64,000 bases of DNA from an uncultured Archangium sp. (GTDB lineage Bacteria > Myxococcota > Myxococcia > Myxococcales > Myxococcaceae), in contig CAIVGN010000048.1 of assembly GCA_903905455.1 (NCBI GenBank), forward strand, positions 1-64,000, read 5' to 3'. A program made the translations under genes and the position numbers. Below, piece after piece: positions 39,751 through 48,461 of this stretch (the first letter of the stretch is position 1; each line of letters begins with the position of its first letter). The notes beneath the pieces are model-generated. The model ran no database searches. It was not told where the DNA came from and saw only the letters and a program-made list of their open reading frames with translations.

Positions 39751-42246
39751 TCAGAGGGGGCACAGCGAGTCCGGCACCACCTCGACGTCGTCGACCGAGA
39801 GCACGTCGGGCGTGTAGGTCTCGCTGCACAAGCCATACGCGTTGAGCGCGAAGACCACCGTCATCACGCGCCCGGTCATGCGTGGCTCGAGGCAGATGAT
39901 CTGCGCCGAGTAGGTCGCGGTCGTCGCCAGCGTCCGGCTGCCGCTCAGATCGTAGGTGACCCTCGCGGTCGAGTTCGGATCGAGCGTCGGCAGCTTGTAG
40001 AAAAAACGAAGGGCCGGCCCGCCCGTGGCGCTCGGCTGCGGCACGGTGACCGTCGCGCTCACCAGGTTGCCGCCGCACCGCTGGCCGAGGCTCATGAGCA
40101 GCGAGCCATTCCCGGCGCGCGCCAGCGCCGGGTTGCTCGAGGTCCCCGTCGAGATGGTCCCCGCCGGGCACGGGCCGTTGGGGCAGGACTGCAGCATCGA
40201 CCAGCCATCGCGCAGGGGCTGCTCGAAGCCACCGTTGGCGACGGTCGCGCTGGCCGGGCACGACTGTTCCGAGACCAACTGCACGTCATCGAAGTCTGCC
40301 GAGCGAGATTCGACCAGCGAGCAGGAGCCGGGAGTGGAGTCGAGCGCGAACGCGAGGTTGAAGGCCCGGCCCTTGAACCCATCAGGCACGCAGACGACGT
40401 AGGTCGCGGGCGTCGGCGAGAGGCTGATGCTGCTCACCGACTTGCCGTCGAGCTTGACGGTGACGCGCGACGACTGGGGACTCGCTGCCAGGAACCGCAG
40501 CGCCGGGCGGGCGAGGCTCTGGGCCGTGGGCACCGACATCGGAGTCGAGAGGCTCGGGCCCTGGCAGTACGCCGTCGTCTGGAGGTGGCCCCCGCGGCTG
40601 GAGTTCACGAGGCCCGAGGCCGTGCTGGCGATGCCACCTCCGGGAGTCGCGAGCCAGGCCGTGGGCCCCTCGAAATCGCCGTTGCGCAATTCCCCGGGGG
40701 CGGCGCAGTTCGTCGAGGGCGCGAAGGCGATGCGATCGACGTCGGCGCTGCCGCCGAGGCTCCGCGAGTTGACCGGCGCACCGGAGATGACGAGCGTGCT
40801 CGTCGGCCCGAGGCCGGCCTCACCGACACAGAAGTTTCTGACCCCCGAGCCGGAGGCGATCTCGGCGACCGTGCCGTTGAGCGAGGCGAGCAGGGGCAGG
40901 AAGTCGTTGGCGTTGTCGCGGACCACCACCGTGGCTTGCAGGCCCTCGCGCAGCGACGTGGCGGCCAGGGTGAAGGTCTGGCTCAGCTGGAGCTGCGTAC
41001 CGAGGTGCGGAGCCAGGGTGGCGAAGCCGACGTCGCCGGCCACGTTCGTCGCCGCGCCCGCGGGGTTCATCGTCCAGCCCCCGGCGTCACGGGTCCAGGC
41101 ATTGGCCGGCGTGTTCTGAAAGCCGGGGTCGAGCGGCCCGCCCACGAAGAGGCAATTGATGCCCCCGTCGGCGAGGCCCGCGTCTTCCGCGAAGCCGCCG
41201 ACGCACTGGCAGCGCGCCACGCCGCTCGCGTCGTCGCAGAGCGCACGCGTGCCACACGAGAGCGAGGCCGTGGCGCAGGTGGCCGTGCAGGTGCCGTCGC
41301 CGTCGTGGTCCTGGGTTCCGGTGTCGCACGTCGTGCAGTCGGCCCCCGCGTAGCCCGCGGCGCAGGTGCACCGAACCTGGCCCGTGGCGTCGGAGCAGGT
41401 GCCGTGGCCGCCGCAGCTGGTCGCGCCGCACGCCGCGAGGCACGAGTTGTTGGTGTCATTGTCCTGAAAGCCCGCCTGGCACTGGGCGCAGCTGCGACCG
41501 GAGTAGCCCGGGGCGCACTGGCAGGTCGGCGCCCCGCTGGTGACCGCACACGAGCCACCGGCACCGCAGTCGAGCATCGCCGCGGCGCAGGTGGGCTCGC
41601 AGGTGCCGTTGCCGTCACCGTCCTGGAAGCCCGTCGCGCAGGCCGTACACATCGCGCCGGTGTACCCGGCGGCGCAGGTGCAGCCCGGCGTGCCGGTGAC
41701 GTCGCTGCACGCGCCATGGCCCGCACACGTCAGCGCCGCGGTGCTGCACGAGGGTTCGCAGGCGCCGTCGAGGTCGTTGTCCTGGTAACCGGCCGCGCAC
41801 TGCGCGCAGGTCGTGCCCGCGAAGCCGGCGGGGCACACGCAGGCCGCGACCCCCGAGGTATCGCTGCAGGTGCCGGCGGTACAGGTCAAGGACGCGCACG
41901 AGGGCTTGCACTCGCCGTTGCCGTCGTTGTCCTGGGCTCCGAGGGCGCACTGGGCACAGCCCGCGCCGATGTAGCCGGGGAAACAGGCACAGCTCGCGCC
42001 GCCGTCGGCCTCGGCGCAGACGCCATGCGCGCCACACACCGGGGCGCTGGTTCCCTGACACGTCGCACCGGCAGGACACGCACACGCGAGGAAGCCGGAG
42101 CCGTCGGCGTTGCACTCCTGCGAGCCTGCGGCACCTCCGGGGCAGGCACAGGCTTCTGCCTTGCCGGGCACACAGACGGCATCGGCGTTGGGGCGGCAGG
42201 AAGACACGACGAGCGACACAGCGAGCGCCACGAGCAGTCGGGACAT
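39751..42246 (-). CDS. EGF-like repeat lipoprotein with jelly-roll-like C-terminal part
   Basis: An 831-residue lipoprotein: lipid signal ending V-S-S-C (Cys 17). Residues ~30-360 contain about eight Cys-rich EGF-like modules with the recurring C-x-C-x-x-G-x-x-G-x-x-C pattern (for example C-A-A-G-Y-T-G-A-M-C) and a D-x-D-x-N-G-x-C calcium-like loop (Q-D-N-D-G-N-G-E-C). The C-terminal ~450 residues contain three similar beta-rich modules, each with N-G-D/G-F-E, V-V-C-V/I-C-L, D-D-V-x-L/V-V and closing C-P, like carbohydrate-binding domains. This is a surface adhesin-like layout. Calcium binding is inferred from the loops. It is monocistronic; a short GC hairpin region lies upstream. Confidence 0.85.
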   Translation of the reverse strand: MSRLLVALAVSLVVSSCRPNADAVCVPGKAEACACPGGAAGSQECNADGSGFLACACPAGATCQGTSAPVCGAHGVCAEADGGASCACFPGYIGAGCAQCALGAQDNDGNGECKPSCASLTCTAGTCSDTSGVAACVCPAGFAGTTCAQCAAGYQDNDLDGACEPSCSTAALTCAGHGACSDVTGTPGCTCAAGYTGAMCTACATGFQDGDGNGTCEPTCAAAMLDCGAGGSCAVTSGAPTCQCAPGYSGRSCAQCQAGFQDNDTNNSCLAACGATSCGGHGTCSDATGQVRCTCAAGYAGADCTTCDTGTQDHDGDGTCTATCATASLSCGTRALCDDASGVARCQCVGGFAEDAGLADGGINCLFVGGPLDPGFQNTPANAWTRDAGGWTMNPAGAATNVAGDVGFATLAPHLGTQLQLSQTFTLAATSLREGLQATVVVRDNANDFLPLLASLNGTVAEIASGSGVRNFCVGEAGLGPTSTLVISGAPVNSRSLGGSADVDRIAFAPSTNCAAPGELRNGDFEGPTAWLATPGGGIASTASGLVNSSRGGHLQTTAYCQGPSLSTPMSVPTAQSLARPALRFLAASPQSSRVTVKLDGKSVSSISLSPTPATYVVCVPDGFKGRAFNLAFALDSTPGSCSLVESRSADFDDVQLVSEQSCPASATVANGGFEQPLRDGWSMLQSCPNGPCPAGTISTGTSSNPALARAGNGSLLMSLGQRCGGNLVSATVTVPQPSATGGPALRFFYKLPTLDPNSTARVTYDLSGSRTLATTATYSAQIICLEPRMTGRVMTVVFALNAYGLCSETYTPDVLSVDDVEVVPDSLCPL

Positions 42247-42306
42247 GCGTTGGGTTTTGCCCCAGAACCAATCACAGCACAGCAACTCGTTGCGCTGGGG
42301 AGACGC

Positions 42307-43188
42307 TCAGCGCAGCTCGGGGTCGTACGGTTGCCCGAGGGCCGCGGGGGCCACGTTCTTCGCTCCCTGGACCGAGAGCACCACCAGCGTCAGCGCGTAC
42401 GGCAACGCGAGCAGCACGCCCTTGGGCACCACCTCGAGCAGCTGCGGCGCCGACGACGCGAGGCCGATGCGCAGGGCGTTGCCGAAGGCGAAGAAGGCCG
42501 CGGCGCCGGCCGCACCCAGGGGCGTCCACCGGCCGAAGACCATCGCGGCGACGGCCATGAACCCCAGGCCCGAGGGCATGTGGTGCTCGAAGCGGTCGAG
42601 GGTGGCGGTGCTCAGCGCGGCGCCTCCGAGCCCGGCGAGCGCGCCCGACAAGAGCACCGCGCCGAAGCGCAGCGGTCCCACGCGCACGCCCATGGCGGCG
42701 ACGGCCTGCGGCTTCTCGCCGACCGCGCGCAGGCGCAGGCCCCAGGCGGTGTGCTGGATGACGAAGTGCACGACGAAGGGGAGCACCAGCGCCAGCCACG
42801 TCAGCGGCGAGTGCCCGAAGACCAGAGGCAACTGGGTGATGGCGGGGGTCGAAGACGGCGAGTTGAAGACCGCCTCGAGCAGGAAGGTGCCCAGGGCGAG
42901 CATCACCAGGTTGATGGCCATGCCCGAGACGACCTGGTCGCTGCGCAGTGAGATGGTGAGCCACCCGTGAATGGCGGCGACCCCCGCCCCCGCGAGCATG
43001 CCCACGAGCACGCCCAGCGGCGTGGGCATCACCAGCGCGGCGACGGCAGCGGCGAAGGCACCCGCCCGCATCATGCCTTCGATGCCCACGTTCACCACGC
43101 CCGCCCGCTCGGAGAGCACGGCGCCGAGGGCCGCGAAGATCAGCGGAGGCGCGGCGTCGAGGATGGAGTTGAGCAGCGCGAGGATCAC
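42307..43188 (-). CDS. BMP-family ABC transporter permease, second subunit
   Basis: A 293-residue integral membrane protein with about eight helices. It has the conserved B-P-D_transp_2 pattern E-R-A-G-V-V-N-V-G-I-E-G-M-M and L-R-A-V-G-E-K-P-Q-A-V-A-A-M-G. GTG 43188 is chosen because it overlaps the upstream stop (GTGA) and follows GGGGGA. With the other permease, ATPase and binding lipoprotein it forms a nucleoside-type importer. The last gene of the operon, it is followed by a 60-base gap with no clear terminator. Confidence 0.9.
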   Translation of the reverse strand: MILALLNSILDAAPPLIFAALGAVLSERAGVVNVGIEGMMRAGAFAAAVAALVMPTPLGVLVGMLAGAGVAAIHGWLTISLRSDQVVSGMAINLVMLALGTFLLEAVFNSPSSTPAITQLPLVFGHSPLTWLALVLPFVVHFVIQHTAWGLRLRAVGEKPQAVAAMGVRVGPLRFGAVLLSGALAGLGGAALSTATLDRFEHHMPSGLGFMAVAAMVFGRWTPLGAAGAAAFFAFGNALRIGLASSAPQLLEVVPKGVLLALPYALTLVVLSVQGAKNVAPAALGQPYDPELR

Positions 43189-44258
43189 GGCGTCCCCCTT
43201 GTGCGCAGCAGGCGTTCCCACATCAACTTCGCGGCCACCAGCAACAGCGCCAGGCCCTGCATCAGCTCGGGGAAGCTCTTGTGCACGCCGAAGAGCTGCA
43301 TGCGGGTGCCGCCAGCGCGCAGGCCTCCGAAGAGCGTCGAGACCGCGAGCACTCCCAGCGGGTGACCCTGGCCGATGAGCGCCATGGCGATGCCGTCGAA
43401 GCCCCACGGCGCGCCGAGGGTGGCGGGGTACTTGAGCTCGGTGCCCAGGATGAGCACCGCGCCGCCCAGGCCGGCGAAGGCGCCCGCGAGCAGCATCGCC
43501 TCGAGGAAGCCGCGATCGACGTCGATGCCCGAGGCCCGCGCCGCGTCCTGCGAGAGCCCGATGGCCTTCCACTCGAAGCCGCGGGTGAAGCGGGTGAGGA
43601 AGAGCCAGGTGGCGAGGGCCGCGACGCCCGCGAGCACGAGGCCCAGGTTGAGGCGCGAGCTGTCACCGAGCAGCCGCGGCAGTTCGGCGGTGGCGTGGAT
43701 CTGATCCGTGCCGGAGATGGAGTTGTCACCCGAGGCCGCCGCGCGCAGGGGACCGATGACCAGCCAGTTGTCGATGAGGCTCACCGCCACCCAGTTCAAC
43801 ATGATGGTGCTGATCACCTCGTGCACGCCGCGCTTGAGCTTGAGGATCGCGGGGAGCAGCGCGTAGAGCGCACCTCCGAGGGCGGCGGCGGCGAGGCACA
43901 GGGTGATGTGGAGGAAGCCGGGGGCCTCGAGCTTCGCGCCCACCACCGCGGCCGCCAGCGCCCCGACCGCGAGCTGGCCCTGGGCGCCGATGTTGAAGAG
44001 TCCCACCCGGAAGGCCACCGCCACCGAGAGCCCGGTGAAGGTGAGGATCGCCGCCTTGGTGCCTGCTTCTCCGAGCGGCCGGAGGATGGCGGTCGCGGCG
44101 CCGGTCTCGAGGAACTTCGGCCAGTCACCGAACGCGCCCCAGAGCATCGCGGTGAAGGCGTCGAGGGCCGTGCCGAAGTCGCGCGTCAGCCCCGCGGCGA
44201 TGAAGCAGATCAGGATCGCGCTGATCACCGAGAGAATGCTGGGCAGCGCCTTACGCAT
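43185..44258 (-). CDS. BMP-family ABC transporter permease, first subunit
   Basis: A 357-residue permease with a short cytoplasmic start and about eight or nine helices. Family motifs include F-N-I-G-A-Q-G-Q-L-A-V-G and the E-A-K coupling-helix region A-I-G-L-S-Q-D-A-A-R-A-S-G. It forms the translocation channel with the second subunit. The start overlaps the ATPase stop by eight bases, and its stop overlaps the second permease start by four, so all three genes are translationally coupled. Confidence 0.92.
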   Translation of the reverse strand: MRKALPSILSVISAILICFIAAGLTRDFGTALDAFTAMLWGAFGDWPKFLETGAATAILRPLGEAGTKAAILTFTGLSVAVAFRVGLFNIGAQGQLAVGALAAAVVGAKLEAPGFLHITLCLAAAALGGALYALLPAILKLKRGVHEVISTIMLNWVAVSLIDNWLVIGPLRAAASGDNSISGTDQIHATAELPRLLGDSSRLNLGLVLAGVAALATWLFLTRFTRGFEWKAIGLSQDAARASGIDVDRGFLEAMLLAGAFAGLGGAVLILGTELKYPATLGAPWGFDGIAMALIGQGHPLGVLAVSTLFGGLRAGGTRMQLFGVHKSFPELMQGLALLLVAAKLMWERLLRTRGTP

Positions 44259-45816
44259 CGACCACCCCGAGCATGCGCCGGCCGAGGACCCGCTCGTCGA
44301 ACTGGGCCCGGGTGAATTCGCCCGTGATGCGGCCCGCGTACATCACCAACACGCGATCGCTCAGCTCGAGCACCTCGTCGAGATCGAGGGAGATGAGGAG
44401 CACCGCGCAGCCTCGCGCCCGCTGGGTGAAGAGCTGGGCGCGCACCGCGGCGACGGCGGCGATGTCCAGGCCACGCGTGGGTTGCACCACGATGAGCACC
44501 TTCGGGTTCGAGTCGAGCTCGCGGCCGACCACGAGCTTCTGCTGGTTGCCACCGGAGAGCCCACCCGCGCGGAGCTGGGGATCTCGCGGGCGCACGTCAT
44601 TGGTCTCGAGCAGTGACGTGGTCAGCGCGCGGCGACCGGGGAAGTCGATCAGCGGACCCTTCGCGAAGGGGGGCTGGGTGTGGCGTCCGAGGGAGACGTT
44701 CTCTTCGACCGTGAGATCGGTGATCAGCGCGCGGCGGAGCCGATCTTCGGGGATGTGCGTCACGCCGTGGGCCCGCGCGAGGTGCGGGGTCCAGCGGGTG
44801 ATGGGGGCGTGCTCGAAGGTGAGGGTGCCCGAGGTCCAGGGGCGCAGGCCGGTGAGCACTTCGGCGAGCTCGCGCTGGCCGTTGCCGTCGACGCCCGCGA
44901 TGCCGAGGATCTCGCCGGGGTGCAGGGTGAGGGTGAGATCGTGCAGGCCCTGGGCGGTGAGGTGGGTGAGTTGGAGTGTTCCCTCGCCCTGCGGCAGCGG
45001 GGAGAGGGTGGCCGGAGGCCGGGTGAGGGGCTGGTCGGGCACTGCCCCCGACGAGGGCGGCGCTTGATTCGGCCCCTCACCCCGGCCCTCTCCCCGCTCT
45101 CGCGAGGAGAGGGAGATCATCAGTTGGGCCAGGTGCTCAGGCGAGGTCTCACCGGGCACGACCTCCGCGACCTTCTTCCCCCGACGCATCACCGCGATGC
45201 GCGTGGAGAACGCCATCACTTCCTTGAGCTTGTGGCTGATCAACACCACCGCCAGGCCCTCGTCACTCAAGCGCCGCGTGACCGCGAAGAGCTCGTCCGC
45301 TTCCTGCGGGGTCAACACCGCGGTGGGCTCGTCGAGGATCAACGTCTTCACCCCGCGGTGCAGCGCCTTGACGATCTCCACCTTCTGCTGGCTGCCCACC
45401 GAGAGCTCGCGAACCACGGCGCCGGTATCCAGCTGGAACCCGAACTTCGCGCACGTGTCGTCGACTTCCTTCCGCGCGCGCACCAGGTCCAGCCGCCCGG
45501 CCTTCGTGGGCTCATGCCCCAGCACCACGTTCTCGGTGACGGTGAGCGTGGGCACGAGGGTGAAGTGCTGGTGCACCATGCCCACCCCGCGGGCGAGCGC
45601 CTCGGCCGGGGTCTTCACCTTCACCACCTGCCCGTCGAAGCACACCTCGCCCTGGTCGGGTTGGTAGAGCCCGTAGAGCACGTTCATCAGCGACGACTTC
45701 CCGGCGCCGTTCTCTCCGATGAGCGCCAGCCGTTCGCCGGGCTTCACCTCGAGAGACACGTCTTCCAGCGCCGCGACGCCGTTGAAGCGCTTGGTGATGT
45801 GTCGGAGCTCGATCAC
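44251..45816 (-). CDS. BMP-family ABC transporter ATPase (double nucleotide-binding)
   Basis: A 521-residue protein with two ABC domains that hydrolyse ATP to drive uptake. The first (~1-235) has Walker A G-E-N-G-A-G-K-S-S, signature L-S-V-G-S-Q-Q-K-V-E and D-E-P-T-A-V. The second (~280-515) has G-V-D-G-N-G-Q-R-E, L-S-G-G-N-Q-Q-K and V-V-Q-P-T-R-G-L-D, a divergent Walker B. The linker between them (~235-285) is unusual: it is coded by two head-to-head REP-like palindromes (44981-45113) and reads S-S-R-E-R-G-E-G-R-G-E-G ... L-S-P-L-P-Q-G-E-G. The frame stays open, so the protein is probably functional. Likely transports nucleosides with its neighbours. Confidence 0.93.
   Translation of the reverse strand: MIELRHITKRFNGVAALEDVSLEVKPGERLALIGENGAGKSSLMNVLYGLYQPDQGEVCFDGQVVKVKTPAEALARGVGMVHQHFTLVPTLTVTENVVLGHEPTKAGRLDLVRARKEVDDTCAKFGFQLDTGAVVRELSVGSQQKVEIVKALHRGVKTLILDEPTAVLTPQEADELFAVTRRLSDEGLAVVLISHKLKEVMAFSTRIAVMRRGKKVAEVVPGETSPEHLAQLMISLSSRERGEGRGEGPNQAPPSSGAVPDQPLTRPPATLSPLPQGEGTLQLTHLTAQGLHDLTLTLHPGEILGIAGVDGNGQRELAEVLTGLRPWTSGTLTFEHAPITRWTPHLARAHGVTHIPEDRLRRALITDLTVEENVSLGRHTQPPFAKGPLIDFPGRRALTTSLLETNDVRPRDPQLRAGGLSGGNQQKLVVGRELDSNPKVLIVVQPTRGLDIAAVAAVRAQLFTQRARGCAVLLISLDLDEVLELSDRVLVMYAGRITGEFTRAQFDERVLGRRMLGVVDA
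44981..45030 (+). repeat. REP-like palindromic element, copy B
   Basis: CCCTCGCCCTGCGGCAGCGG followed by GGAGAGGG..CCGGGTGAGGGG matches copies A and D with a few changes. It lies inside the ABC ATPase gene and is translated in frame on the minus strand as part of the inter-domain linker. It faces copy C. Confidence 0.8.
45072..45113 (-). repeat. REP-like palindromic element, copy C (opposite orientation)
   Basis: On the plus strand it reads CCCCTCACCCCGGCCCTCTC followed by CCCGCTCTCGCGAGGAGAGGG, the reverse of the copy A/D arrangement. With copy B, ~40 bases away, it forms a head-to-head pair like the REPIN doublets described in other bacteria. It is also translated as linker sequence of the ABC ATPase. 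Confidence 0.75.
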
Positions 45817-45828
45817 CTTCGCGGGACT

Positions 45829-46977
45829 CTAGAGCGTGGGCGCGGTGAAGGACTCGAGGTCCGTGGTGTTCGACGGCACCTTCACTTCACCCGCGATGAT
45901 CTTCGCGCGCAGCGCCTCGACCTTCTGCAGCACCGCCGCCTTCTCGGGGATCTCGATGCGCACCGGCGCGTAGGTCACGCCGCCTTCCTTGAGACCCATG
46001 GTCTGGTCGCCCGCGGTGAACGCGCCGGCCTTCAAGTCACTGGCCGCCTGCCACACCGCCAGGTCCACGCGCTTCACCATCGAAGTCAGCACCGCCTCGG
46101 GGGCGAGGTGCGACTGGTCCGAATCCACGCCGATGGCGAAGACCGCCTTCCCCGCCGCGCGCGCTTCCTTGATCGCCTGGATGACGCCGTTGCCGTCGCT
46201 GCCCGCCGCGTGGAACACCACCTCGCAGCCCTTGGAGACGAGGTCCTGGGCGGCCTGCTTGCCCTGGCCCACGTTGTCGAAGCTGCCCGTGTACTGCACC
46301 AGCACGGTGGCCTTCGGGTTGGTGGTCTTCACGCCGGCGCGAAAGCCCGCCTCGAACTTCTTGATGAGGGGGATCTCCATGCCACCCACGAAGCCGACCT
46401 TCTCCTTGGCCACCAGTCCCGCGAGCGCGCCCACGAGGAAGCTGCCTTCTTCTTCCTTGAAGACCACGGTGCGCACGTTGGGCAGCGCCTGGGGGGCGCC
46501 CTTGGCGTCGAGCACCGGCGAGTCGATGAGCAGGAACTTCGAGCCGGGGTTCTGCCGGGCCACCGTCTCCACCGCGTTCTCCAGCATGAAGCCTGTGCCC
46601 ACGGTGAGGTCCGCGCCCTGGTCGACGATGAGCTGGAGGTTCGGCTGGTAGTCCTCCTGGGCCTTGCTCTGGAGCACGACCGGCTTGATGCCCAGCTCCT
46701 TGATGCGCGCCTCGAGCTCCGCGGGCACCGAGGCCTTGCGCTCCTCGGCGGTCAGCGCCACGTACTTCCCGTCGAGCGACTTCTGGTTCGCGGCCCAGGC
46801 CTCGAGGCCCCGCAGCGCCGAGTCGTTGAACGACTGGTCTCCACGCCCGCCGACGTCGGTCACCAGGCCCACGGTCAGGCCCTTCGGCGCGGGCTTCGGG
46901 GCGTCAGGCGCAGGCCCGTCCTTCTTGCAGGCGGCGAGGGTCAGCGCGGCGACGAGGCAGAGGCGGGCGAGCGTCAT
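45829..46977 (-). CDS. BMP-family nucleoside-binding lipoprotein
   Basis: A 382-residue lipoprotein from ATG 46977, lipid site Cys 17 (L-T-L-A-A-C). The Bmp (basic membrane protein) fold is clear: V-G-L-V-T-D-V-G-G-R-G-D-Q-S-F-N, Q-A-A-Q-D-L-V-S-K-G-C-E-V-V-F-H-A-A-G, and a hinge-type alternation of helices and strands. The D-x-G-x-x-D-x-S-F-N motif is a hallmark of purine-nucleoside receptors. It delivers substrate to the permeases encoded downstream. Eleven bases separate it from the ATPase gene. The neighbouring divergent nucleoside phosphorylase supports nucleoside uptake. Confidence 0.94.
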   Translation of the reverse strand: MTLARLCLVAALTLAACKKDGPAPDAPKPAPKGLTVGLVTDVGGRGDQSFNDSALRGLEAWAANQKSLDGKYVALTAEERKASVPAELEARIKELGIKPVVLQSKAQEDYQPNLQLIVDQGADLTVGTGFMLENAVETVARQNPGSKFLLIDSPVLDAKGAPQALPNVRTVVFKEEEGSFLVGALAGLVAKEKVGFVGGMEIPLIKKFEAGFRAGVKTTNPKATVLVQYTGSFDNVGQGKQAAQDLVSKGCEVVFHAAGSDGNGVIQAIKEARAAGKAVFAIGVDSDQSHLAPEAVLTSMVKRVDLAVWQAASDLKAGAFTAGDQTMGLKEGGVTYAPVRIEIPEKAAVLQKVEALRAKIIAGEVKVPSNTTDLESFTAPTL

Positions 46978-47040
46978 GGGCGCGCACCATGCCTCAAGTA
47001 GTAGCCGACGTGGGCAGTCGCGCGTACCTTGGCGCCCCCA

Positions 47041-48345
<1,305 letters not shown>

Positions 48346-48461
48346 CCCCCTCGCGCGGGGGGCGCTGCCGGGTCGGTCCTGAGCCCCCAACGCACCCTGC
48401 GCCGCCACCCACCCCCTGCGCGGACTAGCGCCCGGGGAGGGAAACGCATACGGGGGAACGC

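Noticed and set aside
38647-42951. 1434-residue open frame on the plus strand
   Set aside because: It is a shadow of the beta-helix, EGF-repeat and permease genes on the other strand: His/Arg/Gly-rich with no motifs, typical of GC-rich antisense frames.
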